Shown here one piece after another: positions 55,697 to 63,633 of a stretch of 64,000 bases of DNA; position 1 is the stretch's first letter; each line of letters begins with the position of its first letter. The notes beneath the pieces are model-generated. The model saw only the letters and a program-made list of their open reading frames with translations. It ran no database searches and was not told the origin of the DNA. Made by a program: the position numbers and the translations under genes. Origin of the DNA: Fimbriimonadaceae bacterium (GTDB lineage Bacteria > Armatimonadota > Fimbriimonadia > Fimbriimonadales > Fimbriimonadaceae); contig CP075365.1 in NCBI GenBank assembly GCA_019454125.1, positions 2,288,218 through 2,352,217 of the forward strand, written 5' to 3'.

Positions 55697-57700
55697 CTAG
55701 TCCGTATTCACTAAACTGTTCACGTCGACGATGAGGGCCACATTCCCATCACCAAGAATGGTGGCCCCGCTGACACCTGTTATGTCCCCACAGAATCGGC
55801 TAAGGGACTTGATGACCACTTCTTGTTCGCCGATGAGGCGATCGACGACCAACCCCAACCGCTTTTCTGCCAGTCCGACGATAACCACGAAGATCGGTTC
55901 ATCTTCTGGCGACCCGGTCTCGCTTGAAATGCCCAAAGTTGCGCCGAGCCTCATCAGCGGTGTGGTCATTCCACGGATGACGATAACTTCGTGCTGGTTA
56001 ACCGTCTGGATTTCCCGTCGCTCGATAAGGAGCGTCTCAATGACGGTGTCAAGGGGCAGCACATAAACATGTTTGCCAAGGCTTACTAAGAGTCCTCGAA
56101 TGATTGCGAGGGTAAGCGGTAATCGAAGGCTAAACTTTGTCCCTTCACCTATCTTGGTCTCGAGATCGATGATGCCACCGAGCTTCTGGAGGTTGGAACG
56201 GACAATGTCCATGCCTACCCCGCGGCCCGAGACCTCAGTAACCGCCTTAGCCGTGCTGACTCCGCTCGAGAAGATGAGCTGTAAAGCCTCCTTTTCGCTC
56301 ATGCGGTTTGCCTGCTCGGTAGTGATGAGGCCCTGGGAGATCGCCTTAGCCTTTAGTCTTTCACAATCGATGCCACGACCATCGTCCACAATCTCGATGA
56401 CAATGTGGTTTTCAAGATGGAGGGCCGAGAGCTTCACGACGCCCTGGGTCGGTTTCCCGACGGCCCGACGCTCGTCGGGAGTCTCAATGGCGTGGTCCAC
56501 ACAGTTTCGCAACATGTGCAAGAGCGGATCGCCGATGACCTCGATAACACTGCGGTCAAGCTCGGTCTCACCACCGCTCACCTCCATGCGCACATCTTTG
56601 CCAAGTTTTTGGGCCAAGTCGCGTACAACCCTTGGGAATCGGCTAAAAACGGTCTCGATCGGCATCATTCGGGCCTTCATAATCTGGTCTTGAAGGTCGC
56701 TTGTGATGCGGGCAATGTGGCTCACCGCCTCTGAGAGATGGTCGACACTGCGATCGTTATGGCGCGTTGCAAGCTCACTTGCAAGGCTTGCAAGCCGGGT
56801 TCGGTCAATGACCAGCTCACCGACAAGGTTCATCAAATTATCAAGGCGGGAAACATCGACCCTTACGGTCTGGCCCGTCTCGGTCTTTCGAGATGCTGTC
56901 GCGGCTTGAGGAGCAGGGGCCTGAGGCAGATTGTTTCGAACTGTGTCGGTCTGTTCCTGTCGCGCAGGCGGCTTCCATACCTGCAAGGTGAAGTTTGCAA
57001 CTTCGCTAATCTCTCGGAAGCTGGCCTTGAGGCTCTCCTCAGGGCTTTTTGAGTGGAAGTAGAGCTCGAAATGCTGTTCAAACTTCTCTTCTTCCAGTTT
57101 TTCCCGTGCGGGAACTGTGTGCAGAAGTTCGCCATCCTCTTGGATAGCGGAGATCGCCATAAATGCCCTCGCAAACTTCATCACACAGTCGGGCTGCAAC
57201 GTAAAGCTGGCGTGCCAGATCGGTGAGTCCTTCGACGCTATCCGCAGGGCGTCGATCTCTTCCTCTGGAAGCTCGCTCTTCACCGGTTTCGTGGTCGGCC
57301 CAGAAGCAACTTCGCCGCGCACAAAGCTTTCCAGTCTTTGGACAAGGGCAGTGCAATCGATCCCATCGCCTTGTCCCGCACTGATGCCCTCAGACATTTT
57401 GCGAAGGTTGTCCAAGCCTTCGAGCAAAGCGTTGGCGAGTTCCGTCCCAACCTCGAGCTGTCCGTTACGCAGTTGGTCGAGGACATCCTCCATCGAGTGC
57501 GTGAGGACGGCAAAGTTTTCAAAACCCATCGCACGGCCGCTCCCCTTCAACGTGTGGGCCGAGCGAAAGACGACCTGGAGCCTCTCGTCAGAAGGCTCCT
57601 GCTCCAGGAGCAAGAGTTCTCGCTCCAAGATGTCCAGCTGCTCTTCCGCTTCCTGGAGGAAAAGCTCCAGGTATTGGGACATGTCGAGTTCGGTCGCCAT
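55697..57700 (-). CDS. cheA: Chemotaxis histidine kinase CheA
   Basis: A 667-residue kinase: Hpt domain with phospho-accepting H49 (FRSAHTLKGSGRAMGF), a P2-like CheY/CheB-binding region (about 150-245), dimerisation domain (RVDVSRLDNLMNLVGELVIDR), HATPase with N box (MLRNCVDHAIETPDER), G1 box (IEIVDDGRGID) and G2 (GRGVGMDIVRSN), and a C-terminal CheW-like domain (about 530-667). It starts 17 bp after cheW. A full core kinase set for receptor clusters; receptors and CheY are outside the window. Confidence 0.96.
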   Translation of the reverse strand: MATELDMSQYLELFLQEAEEQLDILERELLLLEQEPSDERLQVVFRSAHTLKGSGRAMGFENFAVLTHSMEDVLDQLRNGQLEVGTELANALLEGLDNLRKMSEGISAGQGDGIDCTALVQRLESFVRGEVASGPTTKPVKSELPEEEIDALRIASKDSPIWHASFTLQPDCVMKFARAFMAISAIQEDGELLHTVPAREKLEEEKFEQHFELYFHSKSPEESLKASFREISEVANFTLQVWKPPARQEQTDTVRNNLPQAPAPQAATASRKTETGQTVRVDVSRLDNLMNLVGELVIDRTRLASLASELATRHNDRSVDHLSEAVSHIARITSDLQDQIMKARMMPIETVFSRFPRVVRDLAQKLGKDVRMEVSGGETELDRSVIEVIGDPLLHMLRNCVDHAIETPDERRAVGKPTQGVVKLSALHLENHIVIEIVDDGRGIDCERLKAKAISQGLITTEQANRMSEKEALQLIFSSGVSTAKAVTEVSGRGVGMDIVRSNLQKLGGIIDLETKIGEGTKFSLRLPLTLAIIRGLLVSLGKHVYVLPLDTVIETLLIERREIQTVNQHEVIVIRGMTTPLMRLGATLGISSETGSPEDEPIFVVIVGLAEKRLGLVVDRLIGEQEVVIKSLSRFCGDITGVSGATILGDGNVALIVDVNSLVNTD

Positions 57701-57717
57701 TCGGGTTCTTCGGAGTC

Positions 57718-58173
57718 TCAGGCCGCGAGGGCCTTATCAAGGTCGAGGAGCGTGACCAGCGAGTCGCCGCGCTTGGCGACCCCCCGGACGAAATCTGAGG
57801 CGGGGTCGCCTACCAGCGACGGAGTCTCATCGACCGTGTCGGACGAGATCGAGACGACCTCGCTCACAGCGTCGACGATGATGCCGACGTTGCCTCCGTC
57901 CGTCTCCACCACGATGATTCGGGTGAGGTCGGTCTCAGCGTTCGAGGCGAGGCGCAGGCGGGTGCGAAGGTCGACCACTGGGATCGTCTTGCCGCGAAGG
58001 TTGATAAGGCCGCGGATGTGCTCTTCGGTCCGGGGGATCGGGGTGATCTCCCGCATCCGAATGATCTCGTTCACCCGGAAGATATCGATCCCATAGGCCT
58101 CAGTGCCCATCTTGAAGACCACCATTTGTCGTTCGGTAGCCTCCGCCTTCACATCACCGATCAGGTCTGCCAT
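57718..58173 (-). CDS. cheW: Chemotaxis adaptor CheW
   Basis: A 151-residue CheW. ATG 58173 with GGAG 7 bases upstream is preferred to a TTG two codons earlier. Family blocks: QMVVFKMGTEAYGIDIFRVNEII, PRTEEHIRGLINLRGKTIPVVDLR, and the closing LLDLDKAL. It couples CheA to receptors. First gene of the cheW-cheA-HDOD-fliD block. GC content returns to the high level within or just before this gene. Confidence 0.95.
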   Translation of the reverse strand: MADLIGDVKAEATERQMVVFKMGTEAYGIDIFRVNEIIRMREITPIPRTEEHIRGLINLRGKTIPVVDLRTRLRLASNAETDLTRIIVVETDGGNVGIIVDAVSEVVSISSDTVDETPSLVGDPASDFVRGVAKRGDSLVTLLDLDKALAA

Positions 58174-58432
58174 TCGCAATCTCCTGACTTTCTTTTCGGC
58201 AAGTTTCCCGGCGTCCTTTATTGCCGGATCAGGGTTAAGTGGCGAACCAGCCTGGAGCCTGTCGAGGCCTAGGCCTACGAGCCCCTCTCAGAAAGGCGCC
58301 TTGACCGTTTCCGAATACGATGGCGTTGGACCTATCCCGTGCCTTATAGAGTTATTGAGTTGCGTTATAGGCGTCCGCCGAGTCCTGGCTCTTGACACCC
58401 AACGAGTTTTGGGGCTAGCCATCCATACAGGC

Positions 58433-58438
58433 TATACT
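58433..58438 (+). promoter_or_regulatory. Candidate -10 element of the surface-protein operon
   Basis: TATACT ends 8 bases before the ATG at 58447; TTGGGG at 58409-58414 is a weak -35 with an 18-bp spacer. A perfect TTGACA at 58392 is too far away (35 bp) to be its -35. Spacing suggests a leaderless message. The rest of the 270-bp gap to divergent cheW shows nothing else. Confidence 0.45.
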
Positions 58439-58446
58439 CTACGGTC

Positions 58447-59427
58447 ATGACGTCCATGCGAATCTGCTCGGTTCTGCTGGCGGCGGTTCTGGGAGGCATT
58501 GCGTGCGCCGCCACCCTCACCATAACTTCGCCGACCGAAGACGATTTCCTTGGTAAGACCAACAAGGTCAACTTCAACATTCGAGGCGCGATCCGCGAGG
58601 TCCGCGTCCGAGTCCGCGCCACCCTGAAGACCAACACCTCGGTCTTCGTCCAGGTCGAGAAGAGGTTCACGCCGAACATCGACGGCGAGGTCACGGACAG
58701 CATCGACCTCGACTTCGACGACTCGACCCCGGAAGGGATCTACACGATCCAGGTGACCCCGACGGAGCCGGGCAACACGTATAACGTCGTGCCCGAGATC
58801 GAGGTCACGGTCGACGTGCAGGAACCGAAGTTCATCAACGCCAACCCGGTCAACAACACGTTCGTCCGCGGGATCGTGCCGATCACGGCGAAGCTGCAAG
58901 AATCGAACGTCGACTTGTGGCGCGTGACCATTGACGGGTCCGGCATTCCGAACAACAGCGGCTCGGCCACGGACATCAACGTCCAGTGGAACACCGCTTC
59001 GATCCGGACAGACGGCTCCAAGACGATCTTGATCAAAGTCGATGACCTCGCGAAGAACTCGACCAGCCGAAGCGTCGACGTCACCCTAGACCGCCTGCGG
59101 CCGAACTCGGTGATCAACTCGCCTCGCGCGAACGCCTCGGTCAAGCCGAACACCGACATTGCGATCTTTGTGCGCGTCAACGACCAGTTCCAGGGCTCGG
59201 TCGCCTCGACCGGCATCGTAGTGGAAGCGCGGACTTTGCAGAACAAGTTCATAACCCGTGCGGCCCGCCGCAGTGCGGACGGCGACGGGAACGGGATAAA
59301 CTGGTTCGGAAGGCTAAGAGCGACACGAAGTTTGCCCTCGACGTTTAAACTCGTCGTCCTGGCAATCGATCGTGCCGGAAACTCGGCCGTGGTCCAAGAG
59401 ACCCGTGTCCGAATCGCGAATCGTTAG
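58447..59427 (+). CDS. Exported Ig-like domain protein of unknown function
   Basis: A 326-residue protein with a signal peptide (residues 1-21, ending ACA|ATLTITSPTEDD). The mature part reads as three Ig-like beta-sandwich repeats of about 90-100 residues (about 22-118, 119-215, 216-326), each with the SP/NP-turn and closing IKVDD- or VLAID-type strand (RTDGSKTILIKVDDLAKNS; LPSTFKLVVLAIDRAGNSA). No catalytic motif is seen. It is the first gene of an operon with an outer-membrane barrel and a caspase-like protein, so it may be a surface or periplasmic partner of these. A second ATG at codon 4 is possible. Confidence 0.82.
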   Translation: MTSMRICSVLLAAVLGGIACAATLTITSPTEDDFLGKTNKVNFNIRGAIREVRVRVRATLKTNTSVFVQVEKRFTPNIDGEVTDSIDLDFDDSTPEGIYTIQVTPTEPGNTYNVVPEIEVTVDVQEPKFINANPVNNTFVRGIVPITAKLQESNVDLWRVTIDGSGIPNNSGSATDINVQWNTASIRTDGSKTILIKVDDLAKNSTSRSVDVTLDRLRPNSVINSPRANASVKPNTDIAIFVRVNDQFQGSVASTGIVVEARTLQNKFITRAARRSADGDGNGINWFGRLRATRSLPSTFKLVVLAIDRAGNSAVVQETRVRIANR

Positions 59428-59487
59428 GACACTCCCGATACGTCGAATAAGATTGGGCGGAGTCCGCAAACAGGGAAAGGTGTGACA

Positions 59488-60615
59488 TTGACTGCATGGA
59501 AGCAAATCGTTAGCGTCGGGATCGGGGTCGGCATGGTGGGAGTTTCCCAGGCCCAGATCCCAGACCTTCTGAACGCGCTCGACGCGGGAGGGCGGGCTAT
59601 GGGTGTCGGCGGGGCGACCGCCTCGACGGACGGCAACACGTTCTCCGCCCTCAACAACCCGGCCGGCCTCGCCTACATCCCGAAGACGAGCATCGGGACC
59701 GCCTTTCGGAACCTGCCTGAGTCCGAGAACAGGATCTCGGGCGACTTCAACGACCCCACCTTCAGCACCAGCCGAAAGCACGGCCCCAGAAAGCTGACCC
59801 ACGCCGGGTTTGCGATGCCGTTCCGAGGAGGCGTGCTCGGGCTCTCCTACACCTTGGGCGGCTATATTGCCGACCGGACACGGGGCGACAACCTGACGAA
59901 CGGCAACCTCGTCAACCGGGGCTACGATTCCAACCTCACCGTACAGTACGACTTCTTCACGCTGGCCTATGGCAAACGCGCGGGGAGGAACAACTACGGC
60001 GTCGGAATCGTCTTCGCGAACCAGTACCTGCGCGACGACACCACCTATGTCGTCTTCGACAACAACCAGAACCAGATCGACGTCGTGCTGACGGACAACT
60101 CCGGCAACTCGCGGGGCATCGGGCTCGTCGCAGGATTCCAAACGAACCCGGACGACCGGAGCGTCTTCGGCGCGAGCATCCGCACGCCCATCGGGCTCAC
60201 CCGCAACGCGGCCACCGGCGCCTATAACAACCGCATCCCCGGCAAGGCCTCGATCGGCTACGCCACGCGGTCGGACTTCTTGCGCAACGGCCGGGACTTT
60301 TTTGCCTACGGGGCAGAGGTCGACTATTACTTCGCCGGTGACCGGGGCGGGCTGCTCGACCGGAAAGACGTGCTCGCCGGCGGCGTTGGTTTTGAGTACA
60401 ACACCCACCGATGGGGCGGAAGGGTCCCGTTCCGGGTTGGGTACCAGTTCTCACCCGAAGGCGGCAGGGGCTTCAGCGAAAGGAACGCGCTGACTTTTGG
60501 CCTTGGGTATCGTCCAGATAACAGCGACCTTGCGCTTGACTTGAACTTCGCCGCTCCTTCAGGAGGCGGAACGTTGGACACAGCGCTGTCGGTGGGCTAT
60601 CGGATCGGAAAGTAA
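59488..60615 (+). CDS. PorV/PorQ-like outer-membrane beta-barrel protein
   Basis: A 375-residue protein starting at TTG 59488, because GGGAAAGG lies 7 bases upstream (a GTG two codons earlier is too close to it). Signal peptide ends VSQA|Q. The mature N-terminus DAGGRAMGVGGATASTDGNTFSALNNPAGLAYI is the signature of PorV/PorQ/FadL-type barrels. The rest alternates amphipathic strands (YGVGIVFANQYLRDDTT, FRVGYQFSPEGG) and ends in an aromatic/hydrophobic strand (LSVGYRIGK). It shows that the cell has an outer membrane. It is 60 bp after the Ig-like gene and 15 bp before the caspase-like gene. Confidence 0.82.
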   Translation: MTAWKQIVSVGIGVGMVGVSQAQIPDLLNALDAGGRAMGVGGATASTDGNTFSALNNPAGLAYIPKTSIGTAFRNLPESENRISGDFNDPTFSTSRKHGPRKLTHAGFAMPFRGGVLGLSYTLGGYIADRTRGDNLTNGNLVNRGYDSNLTVQYDFFTLAYGKRAGRNNYGVGIVFANQYLRDDTTYVVFDNNQNQIDVVLTDNSGNSRGIGLVAGFQTNPDDRSVFGASIRTPIGLTRNAATGAYNNRIPGKASIGYATRSDFLRNGRDFFAYGAEVDYYFAGDRGGLLDRKDVLAGGVGFEYNTHRWGGRVPFRVGYQFSPEGGRGFSERNALTFGLGYRPDNSDLALDLNFAAPSGGGTLDTALSVGYRIGK

Positions 60616-60630
60616 GCTGAAGGATCAAGG

Positions 60631-61977
60631 ATGAGACTCAAAGCGCTGATGACTGCAGGGCTACTGGTCGGTGCCTCCGCACTGGCCCACGGCCAAGCTT
60701 GGAACGACGCCTATCAACGGGCACTCGCCGCGGCCCGGTCGCAAAACTGGATGGCCGCGCGGGACGCCTTCCAAGAAGCGATCGCGATCCGGCCGGAAGA
60801 CCAAGCGGGCCCGACCGTGCTGCCCGGCTCCGTCACCGAGCCCGTCCGTTGGCGAGACGGTTCCCCGTACTCGCCGAACTTCGGCTTCGCCTATGCGAAC
60901 TATAAGCTCGCCATGGCCGCGAGCGGCGATGACCGGAACGACTTCCTGAACGTTGCAGCCACGACCTTTGAGACCCTGCTGGCAAAGGGCCAAGCCTCGT
61001 CCGCGACCTACTACTTCTTGAACCGCGTCTACGGCGAACAGGGCCGGCCGGACAAGCAGCGCAACCTCGAGGAAGCGCTTAAGCAGACCGGGGCTGCCTG
61101 GAGAGTCGACACCGAGTTCGTCGCTCCCGAGGAGAAAGCGAGCGTCGTCAGCGCCACGCCTGCGGAGATCAAGCCGAACGAGCCCATAAAGGCAGGTGCC
61201 ACAACGACCCCCGGCGGCATCCTTACGCCGAAGGTGGCCGCAGAGAGCACAGCGCTTGTCGGACGTGTCCCCATCGTGCCCACGAAGTTCGCGCTCATCA
61301 TCGGCAACGGGCAGGGCAACATCGAGGGTGCCGGCCTCTCCTTCGCGAGCAGCGACGCGATGTTCCTTCGAGACGCCATCGTGCAGAACGCGGGCTACGA
61401 CGAAAAGAACGTCGAGCTGATCGTCGACGCCACCGCCGACCAGATGAGGATCGCGGCAGCGGCCCTCGCAGAACGCATGCCCGCCGACGCCAAGCTCATG
61501 GTGTTCTTCACCGGCGTAGGCGTGAACATCGACGGGCGCGACTACCTTGCAGGAATCGATGCGACTATGACCACGGACACGTCGCACATGCTCTCCAAGC
61601 AGGAGATGTACGGCATGTTCTTGAGCAAGGGAGCCCAAGTCTTCGCCTTTTTCCAGACGAACCGACCCGTGGTCGGTGGACGCTACTTCGGACAGGAGTA
61701 CCCGCTCGTCGGGGCTATCAGCCAAGCCCACGCAACCTCGCCCGACGCGCAATGTTTCGCGACCCAGAGCGAAGGCCGCCTGATCGGCGTCTACACAAAG
61801 GCTTTCGTGGACGTGGTGGGCACCTTGCGCTCGAACAACATCATCATCGGGGAATTCGGGTGGCAAGTCTTTAACGCCGTCCGCGGCGGATTGCCCGGAC
61901 AGCGGGATGGTGGTGGGTCCGTTCAGGTTCCCTCGCTGCCAGTAGTCCGATACATGAGCCCGAGCGCCGGCTTCTAA
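60631..61977 (+). CDS. Exported TPR protein with catalytically dead caspase-like domain
   Basis: A 448-residue exported protein. Signal peptide (about 1-22, ALAHG|Q), then a TPR-like helical part (about 23-150: AYQRALAAARSQNWMAARDAFQEAI), a linker rich in Thr/Pro, and a caspase-like fold from about 210 (TKFALIIGNGQGNIEG, LSFASSDAMFLRDAIVQNAGY). Where active caspase-like peptidases have GHG the chain reads FFTGVGVNIDGRDYLAG, and where they have DACR it reads AFFQTNRP, so both catalytic residues are gone. It therefore likely binds rather than cuts. It is coupled to the upstream barrel gene (15 bp). Confidence 0.8.
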   Translation: MRLKALMTAGLLVGASALAHGQAWNDAYQRALAAARSQNWMAARDAFQEAIAIRPEDQAGPTVLPGSVTEPVRWRDGSPYSPNFGFAYANYKLAMAASGDDRNDFLNVAATTFETLLAKGQASSATYYFLNRVYGEQGRPDKQRNLEEALKQTGAAWRVDTEFVAPEEKASVVSATPAEIKPNEPIKAGATTTPGGILTPKVAAESTALVGRVPIVPTKFALIIGNGQGNIEGAGLSFASSDAMFLRDAIVQNAGYDEKNVELIVDATADQMRIAAAALAERMPADAKLMVFFTGVGVNIDGRDYLAGIDATMTTDTSHMLSKQEMYGMFLSKGAQVFAFFQTNRPVVGGRYFGQEYPLVGAISQAHATSPDAQCFATQSEGRLIGVYTKAFVDVVGTLRSNNIIIGEFGWQVFNAVRGGLPGQRDGGGSVQVPSLPVVRYMSPSAGF

Positions 61978-61994
61978 TTCACAATAGCGTCCTT

Positions 61995-62867
61995 ATGACT
62001 TCTGCGAGAGGGCGCTCGGATCTGCCTGCCCTTGAGCCCGGTGCGGTCGCCCTCATGCGCCATTTCGAGGGCGACTTTGCCGATCGGTACATCACTGAAC
62101 TGCTGGTCGGTCGGATCCGTCGGACACTCGGCTGGAGCGTCCCCGACAAAAGCAACCTTGCAGAGCTTCTTACCGACCCCTACAAGGCGCTGGCCGCCTT
62201 CTATGGCCATTACGCCTTCTCCCGCCGGGGCAAGGAGCGGGACCTTGTCGGAGGACTCGCCATTGGCGCCCTCAACCGCCTAGCCGAACAAACGGGCTTT
62301 GAGGAAGCCCTCCAAATGCCGGACGGCTCCAAGCTTTGGGAGGCCTTCTGCAAGGTCTGCGAAGAGAGGGGCAAGAATCCGACCGAAGCCCAGAACCGCG
62401 GGCCCATCCAGGGCATGCTGGAGCTTGTTCAAGAGATCCATCGCTTGGATCCTTCGCTCTCCGTGAGCACCTGGGTAGCGAGAGACGTGGAGAAGACCGG
62501 GCTCGTGGAGCCCCAGTACCTGCGCATGGTCGATATCCGCGGCCTGGGCCCGAAAGGCACCTCGACCTTCCTGCGAGACATGGTCTGGCTGTACGACGTG
62601 GAGGAAAAGGCAAACCCTGCCGAGCGGATCTTCGTCCAACCGATCGACCGGTGGCAAAGACAGATCGTCAAGCACGTCGTCCCGGCCGAAGACCAGGGGG
62701 CACGCGCCGATTGGGTGATCGCCGGCAAACTCGCGAAGTACACGCGCCGAGCAGGGGTCAGCGGAGTGCGCTTCAACATGGGCGTGACCTTTTTCGGTCA
62801 AAGGATCGTCCACAAGCCGGAGGACTTCGAAGGGGCCGTCCGAACGCTCCTGGTCGGACTTCAGTAA
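61995..62867 (+). CDS. Cytoplasmic protein of unknown function, HhH-like
   Basis: A 290-residue soluble helical protein, 17 bp after the pseudo-caspase gene. No family is recognised with confidence. The segment MVDIRGLGPKGTSTFLRDM (about 178-196) looks like a helix-hairpin-helix loop, and IFVQPIDRWQRQIV (about 211-224) occupies the place of the VD.H.xR block of HhH-GPD base-excision glycosylases, but the usual catalytic pattern is not clear. It may be a DNA-binding or repair protein. Operon position next to surface proteins may be accidental. Convergent with coaX, 7 bp apart (CCCGGGC). Confidence 0.65.
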   Translation: MTSARGRSDLPALEPGAVALMRHFEGDFADRYITELLVGRIRRTLGWSVPDKSNLAELLTDPYKALAAFYGHYAFSRRGKERDLVGGLAIGALNRLAEQTGFEEALQMPDGSKLWEAFCKVCEERGKNPTEAQNRGPIQGMLELVQEIHRLDPSLSVSTWVARDVEKTGLVEPQYLRMVDIRGLGPKGTSTFLRDMVWLYDVEEKANPAERIFVQPIDRWQRQIVKHVVPAEDQGARADWVIAGKLAKYTRRAGVSGVRFNMGVTFFGQRIVHKPEDFEGAVRTLLVGLQ

Positions 62868-62874
62868 CCCGGGC

Positions 62875-63633
62875 TCAACTCATGCGCTCGGCCGCAAGAA
62901 GCAACCCGTCCAAAGTCAGATTGCCCTCGAACACGTCGATCCTCTCGCACATCGTGGCGAAGACCTCGCCCAAACCGCCCGTGGCGACGACCTTCGCCCG
63001 GCCACCCAACTCCTGGACGATGCGCGCGGCCACAGCGTCCACCGAACCGGCATAGCCGTACATGACGCCGCTCTCCAGGGCCGCCACCGTGTTGCGCCCG
63101 ATCGCTTCGCCGGGCAGCTTCAATTCGATCGGAGGCAGCTTCGCCGTGTGCTGGGCAAGCGCCTGGACTGCGACCTCGACCCCCGGCATGATCGCGCCGC
63201 CGACATAGCTCGCCTCGGCGTCCACCGTGTCGAACGTCGTCGCCGTCCCGAAATCCACAACGACCACGGGCGTGCCGTACCGCTCGATCGCGGCCAGCGC
63301 GTTCGCCAAGCGGTCTGCCCCGACCGCATGGGGCGGGTTGTAAGTCACGCGGAGCCCCACCTGGTCGCCCCGCTCCAAAAAGCGCGGCTCGACGTGCAGC
63401 CACTTCTGTGAGAGCCGCCGCCAGACCGTGTCCTCGGTCGGTACGACCGACCCGACGATCACCGTCTCCGCCGCGAAGGGTAGGTGCGAGAGCTCGCAAA
63501 GCGAGTGCAAGGTCGCGGCCAAGGCGTCCTCCGTGTGCGCGCCGGTCTCGAGCCGCCACACCGCCCTCCACCCCTGGCCGTCGTGACGGCCGATCACGGT
63601 ATGGGTGTTCCCTACGTCAATCGCCCAGAGCAT
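62875..63633 (-). CDS. coaX: Type III pantothenate kinase
   Basis: A 252-residue kinase that phosphorylates pantothenate with ATP as first step to coenzyme A. Phosphate loop AIDVGNTHTVIG (4-15); GADRLANALAA and VVDFGTATTFDTVD are the ASKHA family blocks; GGAIMPGVEVAVQAL and TGGLGEVFA complete the fold. Its 5' end overlaps the 3' end of glmM by 17 bp in another frame, so the two are co-transcribed with glmM first. Confidence 0.96.
   Translation of the reverse strand: MLWAIDVGNTHTVIGRHDGQGWRAVWRLETGAHTEDALAATLHSLCELSHLPFAAETVIVGSVVPTEDTVWRRLSQKWLHVEPRFLERGDQVGLRVTYNPPHAVGADRLANALAAIERYGTPVVVVDFGTATTFDTVDAEASYVGGAIMPGVEVAVQALAQHTAKLPPIELKLPGEAIGRNTVAALESGVMYGYAGSVDAVAARIVQELGGRAKVVATGGLGEVFATMCERIDVFEGNLTLDGLLLAAERMS

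Noticed and set aside
58392-58397. Perfect TTGACA as -35 for the surface operon
   Set aside because: The only good -10 (TATACT at 58433) is 35 bp away; at the proper 17-bp distance there is only TAGCCA, which is weak.
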